A DNA stretch of 64,000 nucleotides from contig BSDZ01000101.1 of assembly GCA_030268105.1 (NCBI GenBank), positions 806,001 to 870,000 of the forward strand, in the 5' to 3' direction. Position 1 is the first letter of the stretch. Each line of letters opens with the position of its first letter. This document shows, piece after piece, positions 41,001-54,800 of the stretch. The translations under genes and the position numbers were made by a program. This stretch comes from Volvox africanus (Eukaryota > Chlorophyta > Chlorophyceae > Chlamydomonadales > Volvocaceae). The notes under the pieces are model-generated. The model was not told the origin of the DNA. It did no database searches and worked only from the letters and a program-made list of their open reading frames with translations.

Positions 41001-44000
41001 ACATACAACACAAGATCGGTAAGCGCATTGGACGTGCCGCTTCCTACCTGCCCTGCAAAAGTCCTCTCCGCCCGCTTGTTTGCGGAGACGATCTCCCGTT
41101 CCAGCCGGGTAAGCTGGTTATACAGAATCTGCCGCTGCATGTTTCGAACCAGCAGTGCATTTCGCCACGCACTGGAAGGGGGAGAGAGAGAGAGAGGGAA
41201 GGCGGAAATGAGACTGTGGAAGCGGGAAACCGTCCTGCCGAAGGGTACGGGACCATATGCACCGGTAGCTGTATCCGCTATCCAGCAGCGTTATGAACAT
41301 TCCCGGCAGCTCACGCGGGCAACGAAAAGAACGAGGTTGTGACTTCCTGTCCCCTGAGCATAAGTCCCACAGGACTAATACACGCTAACAAAAAAGGCTT
41401 TACGAAATCCCGATGGGTGATAATTGGAAAATTATGTTCCATGTACATATCAAGTCCAACCTTTTCACTCGCGTTAGCGGCAACGTTCAGCCTGGCTCAG
41501 CTTAAAGGGAACTGCTGATTAAAATCGTCATCCCCATCCCCAAATCACGTCTAGCTCTTCACCTCCTTAACCCCTGTGAGCATGAGCCAGGATGCCCCCA
41601 ACCGCACCCAATAGATTGTTGATGAATGGATTTCTTGGTAGGGTTGCTGTCGTTGTACATTCCCTACCAGTAATCAATCGCACAAGCCTGCCAGTGCTGC
41701 TGACCACCTTGGATACATGTTAACACCAACATGTGTACCTTGAGGGTATGTGGAGCACGATCCCTTTTTTCTCGAATAATGCCTTACCTCTGCAACACCT
41801 CCACCTCCGCTTTGAGTCTCCGCACCCCCACGACGGCCATATTTGACGTCCGGGTGTACTCGAGAAACGACACGATGCGCGCGGCGCACCGCTGCCGCAC
41901 CAGGAGCCGTTGCCTGGCGAGGTAGGGTCGCAGCAGGCCCCGCAACCGCCGAATGAGAGAAACCAGCTCTACCTGCCGACGTCTGCAGCAGGAATGGTAA
42001 CGGTGGCAGCAGCAGTTGCAGCAGAGGCAGTGGAGGGAAAATGTTAAGCAACGGACATGTCCCTTGTAAGTCGTGATATTCACAAGACAGTTTTAGTTCG
42101 TGACCGTCCTATCAGAAACCCGTGGTGGTACGGCGGCAGAGCCATAGCCGTCAGCCGGCGAGTTGGCAATCCCACGAAAAAGGCACGCACAAGGCAAATT
42201 GGACGATATTATCGCACCACGCATTCAACATCGATTGCCCGATCTCTATTGCCTGCTAGTCAAGCGATACGCTATGCGCGCTCTCTAATTGTCCCTTAGA
42301 CTCTACCTGAAGAGCCATTAGGAGGGTTTCCAAAGCTCTGCGCCGTCGCACTGCTGTATCATGTGACAGACAAGAATGTCCACAGATCTGCACATCCTTA
42401 ACACTTCCTCTCATACACTTTTTACAGTGTCCCTGGTTGAGTCAACGCAGACGCTGCTTGCAAGGGTACTTAATTACATGAACCATACGAATTCAGTCCC
42501 GACTGGTAGGCTCCCGACTCGCGCCACATCTCACCTTAGTAAAATCCCCTTGTACCAGGTGGCGATCTTGACTGCCGCCGACTTCCGCAGGGCACGAAGC
42601 GCCCGGACCCGCCGATCCTCCATGATCTGCGACAGCAATGCTTATACGAGTAAAGCTAACATCCCCGCATAACAACACGTTACACAGTACCGAGAGCACA
42701 CCGCAACAGCATACCATTTGCCCCTCCCCGTATTCCTCCAGCCCCAGTGTCGAAGGTTTTCTTGCACCATTTCCTCCACTGTCGCGCTTGTCCTTGTTTA
42801 CTGAACCCTTAGCGACGAGGTCCTCGCGTCCGCTTTTCCTTAGGGTCCACTCTACGCCATAACATACTACTAGTTTCTTAACGTCTCCTGCCTTGCGTTA
42901 GCCGTTGTCCTCTCAAGGACCATAACCATCCTTGCCCCTTCTCTGTTGCTGCCCTTTTTATGCGATTGAGGCCGCATCATGTTCTATATCATTAGATGCA
43001 AGGGGTCAGGCCCCAATTTCCGTTCGGAGCAAGCACGACAAGTCTTGGTTAGGTTATGCATGTTATCTTGGCCGCTTTCTGCCGCACAATTGGCGTTACG
43101 TATCTCTGGTAAGAAATACAAGGGCGAAAGTAAAGGTTGCTGTTTCCTAAAGCTCGTCCATCATTACTGGATCCACACTTCTGCCCTCTCTTTCGGTTGT
43201 GCCCAACCAACTTCATAGCTGGCTGCATGCACTTCACATGTCCCTATGTTGCTTGCTGCTCTAGCATTTCATTTCCATGCCTTGTAAGCGGTACCCGAAC
43301 AACCCACCCTCTCTGCCACGAATGAAAGTTTGGAGCACAGCCCCACGATGGCGGTCCATTGGCGTTGCCTACGCCCGGGGCGGGGAAGTTAACAGGTAGG
43401 GATGGGGCGGTGATAAGCTGATGCTGATAAGCGGGTAAAAGCACGCAAGAAGGCATATGTGATATATCATGAACGCTTAGGTGTAAACGCGGTCAAGACG
43501 TGTTAAGGTACAGACAAGCGGAAACAAAATAAAGGGAACCCAAAAAGAGGGGAAAAATCCGATACTGTGCCCTTGTCTTGTGGCCTCCTTATAATCGTCA
43601 TACTGCACTTAGTACTGTCCGCGACCCTCTTTCTCCCGTCTCAAACCCCGTCCATTTGCTCTGCGACGCACCTTTCCTGCTTTTCCGCGAGTGCACGCGC
43701 TTGCACCTGCCTCGCCTCCTCCTCCCGCCGCAGCGCTGCCCTCTGCTCCGAAGCTGCAACGATATTGCGCCGACGCTCCGCGTCAATAGCTGCAGCCCGT
43801 TCGCGGACCTCCGCCGCGTAGATGGCTCTTTCCACCCGGCGGGCTGCCTGCTCCGCAATGTATTCCATCCTGCAGGAGATTTCGAGCTTCTCAAAAGAGG
43901 ACGTTCTGCACTAGCCTAATGCCTACAGCGAGGAGAGCGTCCTGTGTCATCTTGTCGCCGCATTGTAACATTACAAAAGGCCCCACTCCTTTTCTCCTGG

Positions 44001-47000
44001 GATAACTTCCCAAAAATGACCTTGTTCTCAGGACAGCAATGCTGCCATACGCAACAAATGAACCGCCATCGTGGGGCACCAAACCAGCATTGAGGGGCAT
44101 CATAAAGTTAAAGATGAAAATCAAGCTGCCATCAGATATCAAGCACAAACATACCTTCATCGATACACGCGACGAGCCGAAGCTGGAAAAATGTTCATGA
44201 TGTGCGGGTGCTGCATGCTCAATGGAAGCAGCAAAAAATGCCCAACCAACAAGCATGCATTCCCAATGGTGATATGCAAAATGCTTTCTTGTCTCTCCCA
44301 GCAAGCTATGATCTGTACACCTTCGTCCCGATTCAGTTGCGCAGCCCCCCATCCAACCTGCTCGTAGGGGAGCCGCCGCTTGCTGGTCGCGCGCTCAGCG
44401 CCAGTCGCAACCGCCGGGTGTCCACGGCGTTGCCGCTTGTGCCGTAGAACAGGCTTCCCTCACCGGTGCCCGAACCTGTTCCCGTGCCAGGAGAGTTGGC
44501 GCTCGCTCGAAGCATCATGACGCCGTTGACGCCGTACGTGTACGTGCCATGAGTACTGCTAATGCTGTTGGCCGTGACGGGTCGCTGCCTGGTAACAACA
44601 GCGACCCCACCCCCAGCGGCAGCTGGCGACTGGCTGCGGGCCCCCGGGGAGCCCTCGCGGCTGCTGACGGGTGACGTCGCTCCAGTCGAGATTCCTTGCT
44701 CGTTAGCATTTGCGGCCGGTAAATCAACACCCGTCAGGAACACCGAGGGATGGCTGCGGCCGTTGCGGCCGTCCGCGACACAGCTGGCGTTGGCACCATC
44801 ACCGCCTCCATCCCACGAAGTCGACGTGTGGCGGGCCCCCGCCGACGGCCTCGCTCCAACCCCCTGCACCGCCTCTGACGCCTCCCACTCCATCCCAGGC
44901 TGCACCCAACCTGCACCAGTTGCGGCACCGCCGCCGCCGATTCCGGTCGCAATTCCAATTGCACGACTCGAGTAATGGCCACTAACGCTGGCAGTGCCGT
45001 TGGTCCAGGGAGCGACAACGGAGCTGGCGGCGGCAGAACAGAGCCCGCCGCCGGCACCTCCACGTGTAGAAGACGGCGTCGCCCCTACCCCGGACCATGG
45101 CCTAGAAGAGCGGTTGCTATCCTGCACAACGCTGGTTCCGGAGCCGGTGCTGCGGCCGGTGGCGCCACGGCGGCGGCTGCAGGCGGCAAGGCTTGAAAGG
45201 CCTTGATCCCGTATTGAGTCGATGGTCATTTGAATGCTGAGCGGCAACGCGTTAGGCACAATGCTACGGCGGTTTGCCTCAATGAAGTTAACTGTAGGTC
45301 CAGCAAGGCCGCCCACGAAGCCGTTGGTATTTTCACGCTGTGCCAATAGCTGCTCCTCACGCGCCTTTTCAGCTTTTTCCTGTGGATAGGTTATAATACA
45401 AACAAGCGGACGTGTCCTCCTAGAAGGGTATACCGTGTGAAAGCCAGTAGAAAGAGAAGATGTCACGAGCGTAAGGGAATATCGACGGTGAAGGTTTACG
45501 AGAGTCTTCCCTGACAAGTCGCCATCGTTCCCAAATAGCTTGTTCCCCGACTGCTCACGGTTCCCTCCCCAAGTCCCCTATGTCAAAGTATTCAGGAAAG
45601 CCAAGCACCTTAACCTGGCTAATCTATCCCAGCCTCGATGACCTGGCCTCCAAGACTATGAATGCTGTGAACGCGTACATGTCTTACATGCAATTACCAA
45701 CATTACCTTAAGGTAGAAACGGAGGCGGAGGGTATGGTGCGACGGACACCCCCAGAGGTGTTCTGGACCCAAATTTTCCTACCAGCCCTTAAGCTGTTAG
45801 AGGGTTGATGATTGAGTGGGCACCCCTTAGTCGTTTTTTGTGCGTAGGACGTGACTATATTGGCTTGCAAGCTGTGACTGTGGGCAGTTGGTTGCATTAT
45901 TAGTCCGCTAGATAGGTTCTGCTGGGCGCTGGTGGTGAGCGCTGACCCCATCAAATACGTGACGCTGAAGTAGGTTGGGGTGAATGGATGAGGCCGTCCT
46001 TCTCAAAACGGGGAGAAGCAGGACCTTTGGTGAAGAATACCACCACCCAGTAACACCGACAGCTGCAACTGCAAGGCGCCTACGACCTCCCTTTCCTTCT
46101 CATCACCGCGCTCACCTCCGCCTTGTCTCGGTGAGTGCGATAATAATCGATGCGGGCGGATAACGCGCGGGAAGCCCCCGGGACAGCCGACTTGACACGG
46201 CGGGGGGAAGCCAGCACATGCTGCATGGACGGGACCGGACAGCGGGGCGCAAGGGACAAAGGCTCAGCCGCGTCAAGCAGAACTTTGCGGACATACGAGC
46301 AGTAGGAAACGAGGTAATGATCCGGCGGGATCTAGGGTTGAGATAGCCATTCAGCATGCAAGCGGGGAAACATATAACATTGGTAATAATAATAATAATA
46401 ATAAAATAATAATAATAATAATAATAGTAATAATAATAGTAATAGTAATAATAATAATAATAATAATAGTAATAATAATAATAATAATAGTAATAATAAT
46501 AATAATAGTAATAATAATAGTAATAATAATAATAAAATTGGGGTGGTATTCCGGGGTGGGTAGGTTCATCTAGGGACGCACTCTGCCTGCCGCTGCGCAT
46601 CTTTGCATTCGGGAGGCCTTTTCATTGTTGGGAACAGGCAATCCCGTGATGTCTCGGTACGCATTTTTGCGCTGATCCTGACTCTACATCAGGACCAGCA
46701 GGACCAAACACAACCTGGCTTAGGCTCGGCCTGAAAGCCACGTTCACTCCTTGTAGAAGCTCCCCTGACCTAGTGACCAACTTTCCTCCAATACCTGTCA
46801 CGCCCACACCCGTCATCACTGCCATTAACCGCAGCCTAAATTTCATGTGCACCAGTTCAACCTGCAGCACCGCTCATGCAGAATATCTACTTGGTGGAGC
46901 CTGCAACGGCAAAGCCCTAACACGTCCATGCAACTCCGCAGATAGCTCCGTTGGTAAAGGGCTTTCCAAGAACCTGCTATGTCATACTAACGCTGACAGC

Positions 47001-48574
47001 TTAGGGCCGTCGTTTACCCTAAACCCTCACGAATTTCTTCGCATGGTGGTCACGTATTTCCAATATTGGTACTCGGTTTGACCCACAACGATGTGACCAT
47101 ACCGTCACGTACAGCGGCTCCTGAGTGTTTTCCTAGTATTTTGCAAATAGGTTCCACTAACTAGGTCCTTTGTTTTCAGTCCATGCCCTCACCCGCACAA
47201 ACACCTCCTCGTCCATGATCGCGCCAGGGTCTAAGGACTGTTTCTGCTTCTGCTGCTGCTGTTGTTGTTGCTGCTGCTGCTGCGATTGCCACCGCCGGTT
47301 TGAGCTAGGAGCCGAGCTAGAGCCCGACACGGGGCGGTCGTGACTGTGAGGGTGAAAGTGGTCATTGGCAACTAGGGCCCAAGTGCCACTGGCATTGACT
47401 GCTGCTGAACCTCCTGCAACGGTGCCACTAGCTCCGGCGCCACCGCGTGCTTGAGTGGTTTTCTCCACCTGGTACCTGGTGAGCACTTCCTGAATGGACT
47501 GCAGCTTGGCATCGAAGCTGAAAAATTGGAAGAACAGCAAGCACATACAGCCGAAGTTGGACGGCCATTGCAGCAAGCAGCAAAGCCTTGCTCAAGGGCC
47601 GCCATGAATCATCAAACCAAAGACAAGGAACAGTGACCACGGAAGATTATGTACGTAATACGTATTGGCGGGTAATCAGGCTAACAAGGCGGAATGCCAA
47701 GCCCAGAACAGGGTGAGGCCGATATGTGATGTACACGCCCCCCTCCAACCCCTCCCTCTCCAAGACACTATTTGATATGCCAGGGTTCCGCTGCCACCTA
47801 TCATGCACGGCGTCTCCGGACATCTGCCTAAGGGCGGCCCAGCGCGCCCAGAGGCTCCAGAAGGTGCCCACCTGCGTTTGGGCTCCTACTAAGGAGAAGC
47901 CAGGAGACCCCGTAAGGATGGGGCACATGCCTTCCCACTCCATACCTAGGACAGATACCGCAGTACCCTGCTGCGTTTTGTTAAGAACCAGGGAATCCCG
48001 TCACAGACCGCCAAGTCCAGCTGCACCCTGCTGCTGTGAGCCGATGCCCTACTTAAGCAGCCTATTTAGAACCTCACACCCAGTCCGGCCCTGCAACTTC
48101 GAATCGTACTGGCCAACTCACTCTTTTAGCAAGCTGGTGGCATCATCCCGGCCAGAGTCGCTAGGAATAGGAATCCGGTAGCGGTTATTGCGGGGCAGCT
48201 CTCCAGACATCCTAGGGATACGCTGTTGAAAGGAAAGGAGGAAGCTGATTACAAATGCACTGCTGTAGATAAGAGGCAGGGCGTGCCGGGGGGAGAGGGA
48301 AAATATGTAGAAGGGCGGCAGCACGCGCCTGGTTCTCCTTAAATTAGCCAGGTCATCCAGACGACAAAGCACACATAAAACCAGCGCACTACTAGGTGGC
48401 TTCAGGTGATTCCACGCCGTTTGATATTGAACTAACGCAGCAGAGGCAGTGCCCAAGAGCAGTGACCACGAAGCGCAGTAAGGGTTTCGCACACACCTCG
48501 TTGAAGGCAACGGACCGTGCAGACCGAAGGGGAGTAATAGGTACAGCATCTGCCGGCTCTGAAGCCCGCCTCAT
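38026..48574 (-). CDS. large IQ-motif/coiled-coil protein, not named
   Basis: Thirteen exons close in frame to 1078 aa: 48574-48497, 48222-48122, 47517-47193, 46331-46116, 45379-44358, 43869-43707, 42626-42535, 41982-41788, 41171-41048, 40638-40346, 40050-39954, 39463-39319 and 38411-38026. The N-terminus is MRRASEPADAVPITPLRS, followed by a Gln run and a disordered Ser/Gly region. A charged coiled coil comes next (EQAARRVERAIYAAEVRERA). An IQ-like segment AAVKIATWYKGILLRRRQ follows, then an Arg-rich helical stretch (LIRRLRGLLRPYLARQR). Further helices include REQVVNAFLLDARREHRKLL and AKLKELLRRAVEINQARL. IQ motifs bind calmodulin or centrin-like proteins. I do not recognise the family. A ciliary or basal-body role is only suggested by this architecture and by the divergent dynein light-chain neighbour. 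Exon 6 could instead end at 43672, but only 43707 keeps frame with exon 7. Confidence 0.7.
46384..46537. repeat. (AAT/TAG)n microsatellite in intron 3 of the IQ gene
   Basis: AAT units with interspersed AGT run from 46384 to about 46537, inside the intron between 47192 and 46332. The poly-Tyr and poly-Ile ORFs crossing it are artefacts. Confidence 0.95.
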
Positions 48575-49237
48575 GTAGCACAGCTTGGCCCTGCGCCAAC
48601 GTCAAGCTGTGCCAGCTGCCAACGCTCCGGCTGAAACCGGGCTATCCAAGCCGCGGCAGGGCGTCGATAAATATGAAACGCCTATAGTTGCTCCACTTCT
48701 CCCGATACAGCCGCGGCAATGTGCAAGCGCGTTGGGAATGCGTGGACTTAAGCAAGCGGGTCACAATAGTGCCGTCAAGTTGCTGAAGTCGAGCTAAATA
48801 CCACTTAACATTTAATATATATGAAGAACTGACATCGGTCGTAGTTAAGTAACAGCAAAACATTCAGCCCAGACGAAGGCCGTGAAGAAAGATGTCCATG
48901 GGTTCTCAGGAACAAGCCTACCGATTATCAGTCCACACAAGCCGGTCTATATTCCGGCGTTAATTAAATCCAAGTAGCAAGTTAAGCACATACACTGTGC
49001 ATTGAGTTCCGCGGATGGAGGTGGCCGAGGAAATTGGAATGTTGTACAAAGTTGTGCTAGTTCGCGCACCTTTGTAAGCGTTAGCTTATAAGACTTTTGG
49101 TCTATGTATATATGAAAGTATTATCTAAATTTGTTCTGTCCTGAAGAAGTCGTAAATTGCATTCTGTTCATTTGCATTTTGCTGTCACAGTCTTCGAACG
49201 CATTTAGAACCTACCCTTTGGATATTTTGCAAACCAA
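48575..49237. promoter_or_regulatory. shared divergent promoter region
   Basis: 663 bp separate the start codons of the minus-strand IQ/coiled-coil gene and the plus-strand dynein light-chain gene. This must hold both transcription starts. Its right half is AT-rich. I saw no clear TATA box or repeated operator-like motif. Confidence 0.5.
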
Positions 49238-49775
49238 ATGGAGGCAGCTGACCCAAGCATAGAGGAGGTGAATAGAATTGGCGGGAGCGCTCCGCGTGTT
49301 TTGCATGTATTGACCTCTGCGCCACCTCACAGGCGGCCTTCGTTGCTGATGATGTTAGCAACATTATCAAGGAATCGATAGACGCTGTATTACAGAACCA
49401 ACAGTATAGTGAAGCCAAGGTGAGCTGCATGGCGCTAAGTTCCGAGGGAGAGCTTCACCCAAAATACTGCTATGCGGAACAGGTTAGCCAGTGGACATCC
49501 AGCTGTTTGGAGCATTGCATTAAGCGGTTGACAGCGCTCAACAAACCATTCAAGTACGTGGTTACCTGCGTCATCATGCAGAAGAATGGTAAGATCCCAC
49601 AAGCTTTACTTGCATAACTGATTTACAGATTGCATGACAAGAGGCCTGTCCAGGTGCTGGTCTTCATACGGCGGCATCATGTTGGTGGGATAGCACGACA
49701 GATGGGAGCCGCACCGTGCGTTGGGAGAACAAGAGCCTGTACTGCATATGCACAGTTTTTGGGTTGGCTATTTGA
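49238..49775 (+). CDS. DYNLT1: Tctex1-type dynein light chain (DYNLT)
   Basis: Four exons (49238-49267, 49333-49419, 49483-49588 and 49654-49775) close exactly in frame to 114 aa, the usual size. The start [10 protein letters not shown] is followed by [20 protein letters not shown], then [36 protein letters not shown] and the C-terminal [15 protein letters not shown]. These are the canonical Tctex-1/DYNLT blocks. The family forms a homodimeric light chain of dynein; in Chlamydomonas, Tctex1 belongs to axonemal inner-arm and/or cytoplasmic dynein. The gene is head-to-head with the IQ/coiled-coil gene. Identification is very secure. Whether it is the axonemal or cytoplasmic paralogue is not determined. 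Confidence 0.95.
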
Positions 49776-51857
49776 GGGTGGGGCGACAGAAGAGGCGGGC
49801 AAGCGCGGCTGTGTATCTCAACGGGACGTTGGGTACTAGGGTTTTTGTGTGCCCAGGGGAAAGCTATCAGCCACCTGCGCTTGACAAAGAAGGCCTGTGG
49901 ACACAATCCCAACATGTCTTCCTGTGAATACAGCTCTTGCTCGTCGGTCGGTGTATATTTGGCATTCGTAGATTGTATCGGATTGGTGTAAATGCAGTGG
50001 CAGAGGAGCACGGGTTTGAGGGCCGCCTCGTCTCGGGATTGGACAGGGCGGAGCATCCTCCGACTTGAAACGCTCAGTCTTGGCATCCCCTGACTTATAC
50101 CACTTACTCTTGCGCCAAGTTTATCCCAGTGCGATGTTAGGAAATTCTGTCGACTATTCAATCGAAAGTGGTAAGGTTTTTGCTCCGATAGCAGGATGCA
50201 AGCGTGTCTCCTTAGGCTGTCGCTGCTTCCCTGCGTCATCGCTGATGCGGCGAGGCAGGCAGCTTGCAGCCGGTATGTGGCACACTCCAGGGTGAGAAGC
50301 AACTGGCGGGCAGCTTCGGGAGATGGAGGAAAAAGGGATTTATGCGGGGTGTGCGTACAGCAGGGGCCTGGATGTGGATGTGAGGTGTGTCGGCGTCCGC
50401 CATCTGTCAGCGGTGTAATTGTGTGATCGACAAGGCCGACGGCCTGTGTGCGGCCGGCTCGCTCTTTGCATGGATGCCGCAAAACAATCCCAAACAATTG
50501 GAGATTTTTTACTAACTGTCGCGGGCACGTGGGGCGTGACCCCTTGTGAAAATGTTCACGCGATGTATTTAGGTCACCTTAAGCCCTTGGAGACGGCGAC
50601 CGTGCGCTGCGTGTGCGCGCTGCTGCCCTATCCTTGATCCTCTTGCTCCGTGGTAGATGGAGCAGCTGGCGGTGTGGAACGTACGCGAAATCGCTTCGAT
50701 GCTTGGCTTAAGTTCCGTCATTTCACTGTCTCAGTAGTTGCAAAGCACTGTGGCCTTACGATGTGGATTTCGGCGCTGACTTGTTCTGTGCGTGACATAA
50801 AACTCCATTGCATTTGTCAACCGTGGTTGCTATGATTTAAAGTATTCCCCATTTTGCTTACAGTGCAACCATAATCGCTGAATTCCAAAGTCTAGTCGTC
50901 AGGAGGATGAGGGGTGATTAATGGGCCAGTGCTGAAGACGGAACAAAGTTCCTAAAAAAATCCTGTTTCAAGGAAAAACAGGCAGCACAGTGATATCCCA
51001 GTGATAGCCCAGAACGCCAACATTGTTACCAGTACCTGCATCCCACCATCTCGTGCAGCATGCACGGACGGCATGTGATATGGTTAAGGAGTCATAAACG
51101 AGCTGCGCGCCATGTACATCACAACAGGGAAAACAACATGGCAACAACGGGCAGTAACGGTGTGTCCTCTGCGTCTTGTAAGCACCCTCCTTTCCCAACA
51201 TGCAAGTTACTCTCTGCGCAGCAAGGCATCGCCACGTAGCAAAGATAGGTCTTCCATGAAGCAGAGAAATATCGCCCTACATCTCTGATGCACACGGACA
51301 TCCGCCTTTCCATCTTCCCGTTCGTGCTTCCCTATCAAGCCTGGCGAGGGGTACTTACGCAATACGGAGCCAGCCCAAAGAGCAACCTAGCTCTGCCAAA
51401 GGCATCCCGCAACAAGAGATGACAATAATGAATCTCTGCACGACCCACAGTAGCACCGCTCTCATGCGGCCCTTCACCTGTCCCAAGTCCCCAATCATCC
51501 TCCTACATTCAGGGCCAAAGCCCCACTCCGCTTATTAGGATTCCTTCATAAGAACGTCCGGAGACTATGTTGACATTTCCCGAATAAGTTCCGTCCTCAT
51601 GGCCTCATGTGGCCCGCATGTCCCATTATGGAGTCCCAACAGCTCTAAACATCCAACACGCCCCACTGCGACCCTATGCCATCAACTCCGTGCATTTTAG
51701 GTGGGCTGTTCAGCTCAAACTCCACCAGTGACAACGTCAGCGCTCACCCTTTCTAATATACTGCACTACGGGCATTACCGTCCGCAACACTGAGGAGCAA
51801 CCGTAGCATCGGCGAGGATGCTCCGTGCATTTGGGCGTTGCTATTGCAGGCGAGTCC
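49776..51857. other. convergent intergenic region
   Basis: These 2.1 kb lie between the stop codons of the dynein light chain (plus) and asparagine synthetase (minus), so they hold both 3' UTRs. The 277-aa antisense ORF 49664-50497 overlaps the last dynein exon and lacks any motif, so I treat it as spurious. No other feature was recognised. Confidence 0.5.
49987..49991 (+). promoter_or_regulatory. TGTAA poly(A) signal, dynein light chain
   Basis: A TGTAA pentamer lies 212 nt after the DYNLT stop codon, a typical distance for a volvocine 3' UTR. A second one occurs at 50414-50418. Confidence 0.45.
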
Positions 51858-54800
51858 TTACTTCTTAGCCTTCTTGGCAGCTGGCTCGCCATTTAGGACT
51901 GCGTCGCCATTGGCGTCTGCCCCACCATCGTACGCGGCGTCATGGACACCCGCAACAGCGCGGCCTGCAGTCCGAGGTGTCCGTAACAAATGCAAGGAAA
52001 GGTTATTAGGCAGGCATACGAATAGAGGGATGCCATGCTGCGTATATCATAGTGAAGGAAGTGAAGCGTCACGCCCTGCAGATGCAATGTGCGGACGATG
52101 ATCACCCTTTCGTCACCTCGCCGACATTGGGACCCAGACCCAACCTGAACACCTGACCATGACCGCACCCACCCGAGGGGTCCTCCTTTCCGGCCCAAGC
52201 TGCATCCCACATGGCGGCCGTGGCAGTGGAGCAAGCCACAGAGGGGCCACCCGGCACCGTCTCCATGGCTGCGCGTTGTGGGAAGTGGCTCTCGAAGATT
52301 GATCGGTACCAGTAAGCCTCCTTAGTGCGAGGGGTGTTGTCAGGGAACCTATGGGGAGGAGTGAATGCGCACCAGGCAGGTCTCCGGATATGTGATATTA
52401 GCAAAGTACTACAAACAGGTATATAAAAGTCTGGGCTGAATAGGAAAGCAGAGTGGCGTGGTTTAGAAACAATGGCATTAGATTGCTGCGTGGCAACTCG
52501 GAAAACCAAACAGGCCTGCTCAGTCCCCCCCTCCTCTCACGTGTTCATGTACCCAAATACGCCGAGGACGCACCCCAACCACTTTACCTATGGACAGCAT
52601 TCTTGAGCATCTCGTCGCTTACTTGGCTGTCTGCGTGTGCCTGAAAACGTTGGGGAGCAACGGAGACAGGAGAACTCGTGAGTTAGAGAGTAATGCAACA
52701 CCATTATATGCAGAATGATGGACGAGTGTTACGTAGCGGCAGTGTCCTCTAGGTCTGTCCTCCAGGTTGCAATCTCGGTGCGAGACTGTTTGCATGGACA
52801 TGGCTAAGCAGAATATTATAATAGTTTACTGATTACCTTAGGAAATCTGCCGGGAGCTATGTCTGCCAACTAATCCGTCAGCGCACTGACTCAGGTGCCC
52901 GTCCTGGTGCATGGATGTCGTACTGTCGTTGGGCTTTAGCATACAACGCGATTACGCACAAAACAATTGCCCAGAACATCTGGCCGTGCATAATGTATTC
53001 CCCATGCACCTTTAGACCGTCGATCCAGCTGTAGCCCACGCCATCGCTGAACTGCTCCTTCTGGCGCCACAGCACCTCATGCGGCAGATATGGGTCCTGC
53101 GGACGCCGACATGTATGACAACTTTCCGGGAAGTATATCGATAGTGAATTGGCATGTATTCCACATGGTCACCCTTATATTGTGTCCCAAGGCCTAGACG
53201 GATCTTCCAAAACCTAGCTTGGTCTAACAGGAATAGCCATATTGGCCGTCGCGGCCGCTGCAGTAGAACTACCACCGGCGAAACCACGGTTAAAGCACTA
53301 CCAGGGAAAGTAGGAGTCCTTAGCAAACAGCATCCTTCGCCGTGCTACCTTAAAACCCACTGTCCTCCTTATAACATCTCATAAATAGCATCTCATCCAG
53401 TACTGTGTTATGTCTGTTGTTTGGCTCTTTCGACGGCACAGAAGTATAGAAACTGATTCTGCCTCTACTACCCGATCGCTCACCTCCGGCGTGTCGAAGG
53501 CTTTTCGGAGAATGTACTTCTCGATTCGGCCTGGAAGAAGAGCAGCCCAAGATGGAAACAAGGGTAGGGTGCGTGGACGGTGTTTTCATGCCTTTTCATG
53601 CACTAAGCCCTCTAGTCGAAGCATCAAGCCATGTTAACCGGCAATGCCGTAGAGCGCTTGTCCTTCGTGTGCACTCACTTTATTCCTACGATCAAAGACC
53701 TATCTTTCTGCCCTGAACAGAACACTGGATTCATCACAGTTGCAACCTAGGTCTACTGTACCTGCTGTGTTGCAGCCTTCTCAAACCAAACTCAATATCC
53801 TGCACCGACCCGTCCCTCCTCATTTCCAACTCGCCTCGTTGCCCCAAAGCTCACGACGTACCCTTGCTTTTGTCAATCATTTTCTCTGCCGGGTCAATCG
53901 CCATAGCCACGTTAAGGAACGCCCGATCCAGGAAAGGCACACGCGCCTCAACGCCCCATGCCATGGTGGCTTTGTTGGCGCGTAAGCAGTCGTATTTGTA
54001 CAGGTCCATCAGCTTACGGACCGTCTCGTCATGGAACTCCTCCTGCACGAATCAGCAATTTTTAATCCTAGTGCCGGCCCCTGGTAGAGATGACACGCGA
54101 ACGGGCAGATATAGCTCCAGATTCAGCATAAAGAAAAGCAAGATGGCCACGCATTTAGTGTTTCGGGACGTGTTCTATCGATCGGGGTTTCTTTTGAGAA
54201 GTCATCCAGAAAGCATCAAATTGGGTTAGTGCGCCCTACCTTGTTGGGTGCCTTATGGAAATACAGGTAGCCCCCGAAGACCTCATCTGAGCCCTCCCCC
54301 GACAACACCATTTTGACACCCAGGGCCTTGATCTTGCGGCTCATCAGGAACATGGGCGTAGAGGCGCGGATCTACAGGGGTGACAGGGAGGTAAGGCAGA
54401 AGGGCCGAGGTGGAAGGGTAGCTGAGCCTCGGGAACAGGAAGGGCAGTTATTGAGGCTCTGCAGATAGGAATCCGGGAGGATGTCTAGCGGTCGGGACAA
54501 TGAAAGCAACAAGGCTGAGGTGGGAAAACCGTCGGAAGCCCTGGCCCTGAAGCCTTTTCCCTTCCGCAGATTGTCCACGTACCGTGGTCACATCGAATGT
54601 CTCGATGTGGTAAATGACCTCGGAGATAGCGTCAATGCCCTCTTGCACCGTGAAATGAAATTCGTGGTGATCAGTGCCCAGGAACTCAGCCACCGCAGCG
54701 CCGGCCTGCGCGTACGACAAGTAATGGGAATGTAAGGACCGCAACGTGAAATGGAAAGGGTGCCCAGTGGTGCAGCGGAGGGCCCGAGGATATAAGAGAC

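Noticed and set aside
46112..46600. Poly-Tyr and poly-Ile ORFs
   Set aside because: Same cause: the intronic trinucleotide repeat at 46384-46537. The real exon (46331-46116) is in another frame.
49664..50497. 277-aa ORF antisense to the dynein light chain
   Set aside because: It overlaps the last DYNLT exon on the opposite strand, lacks any domain and has no splice partners.
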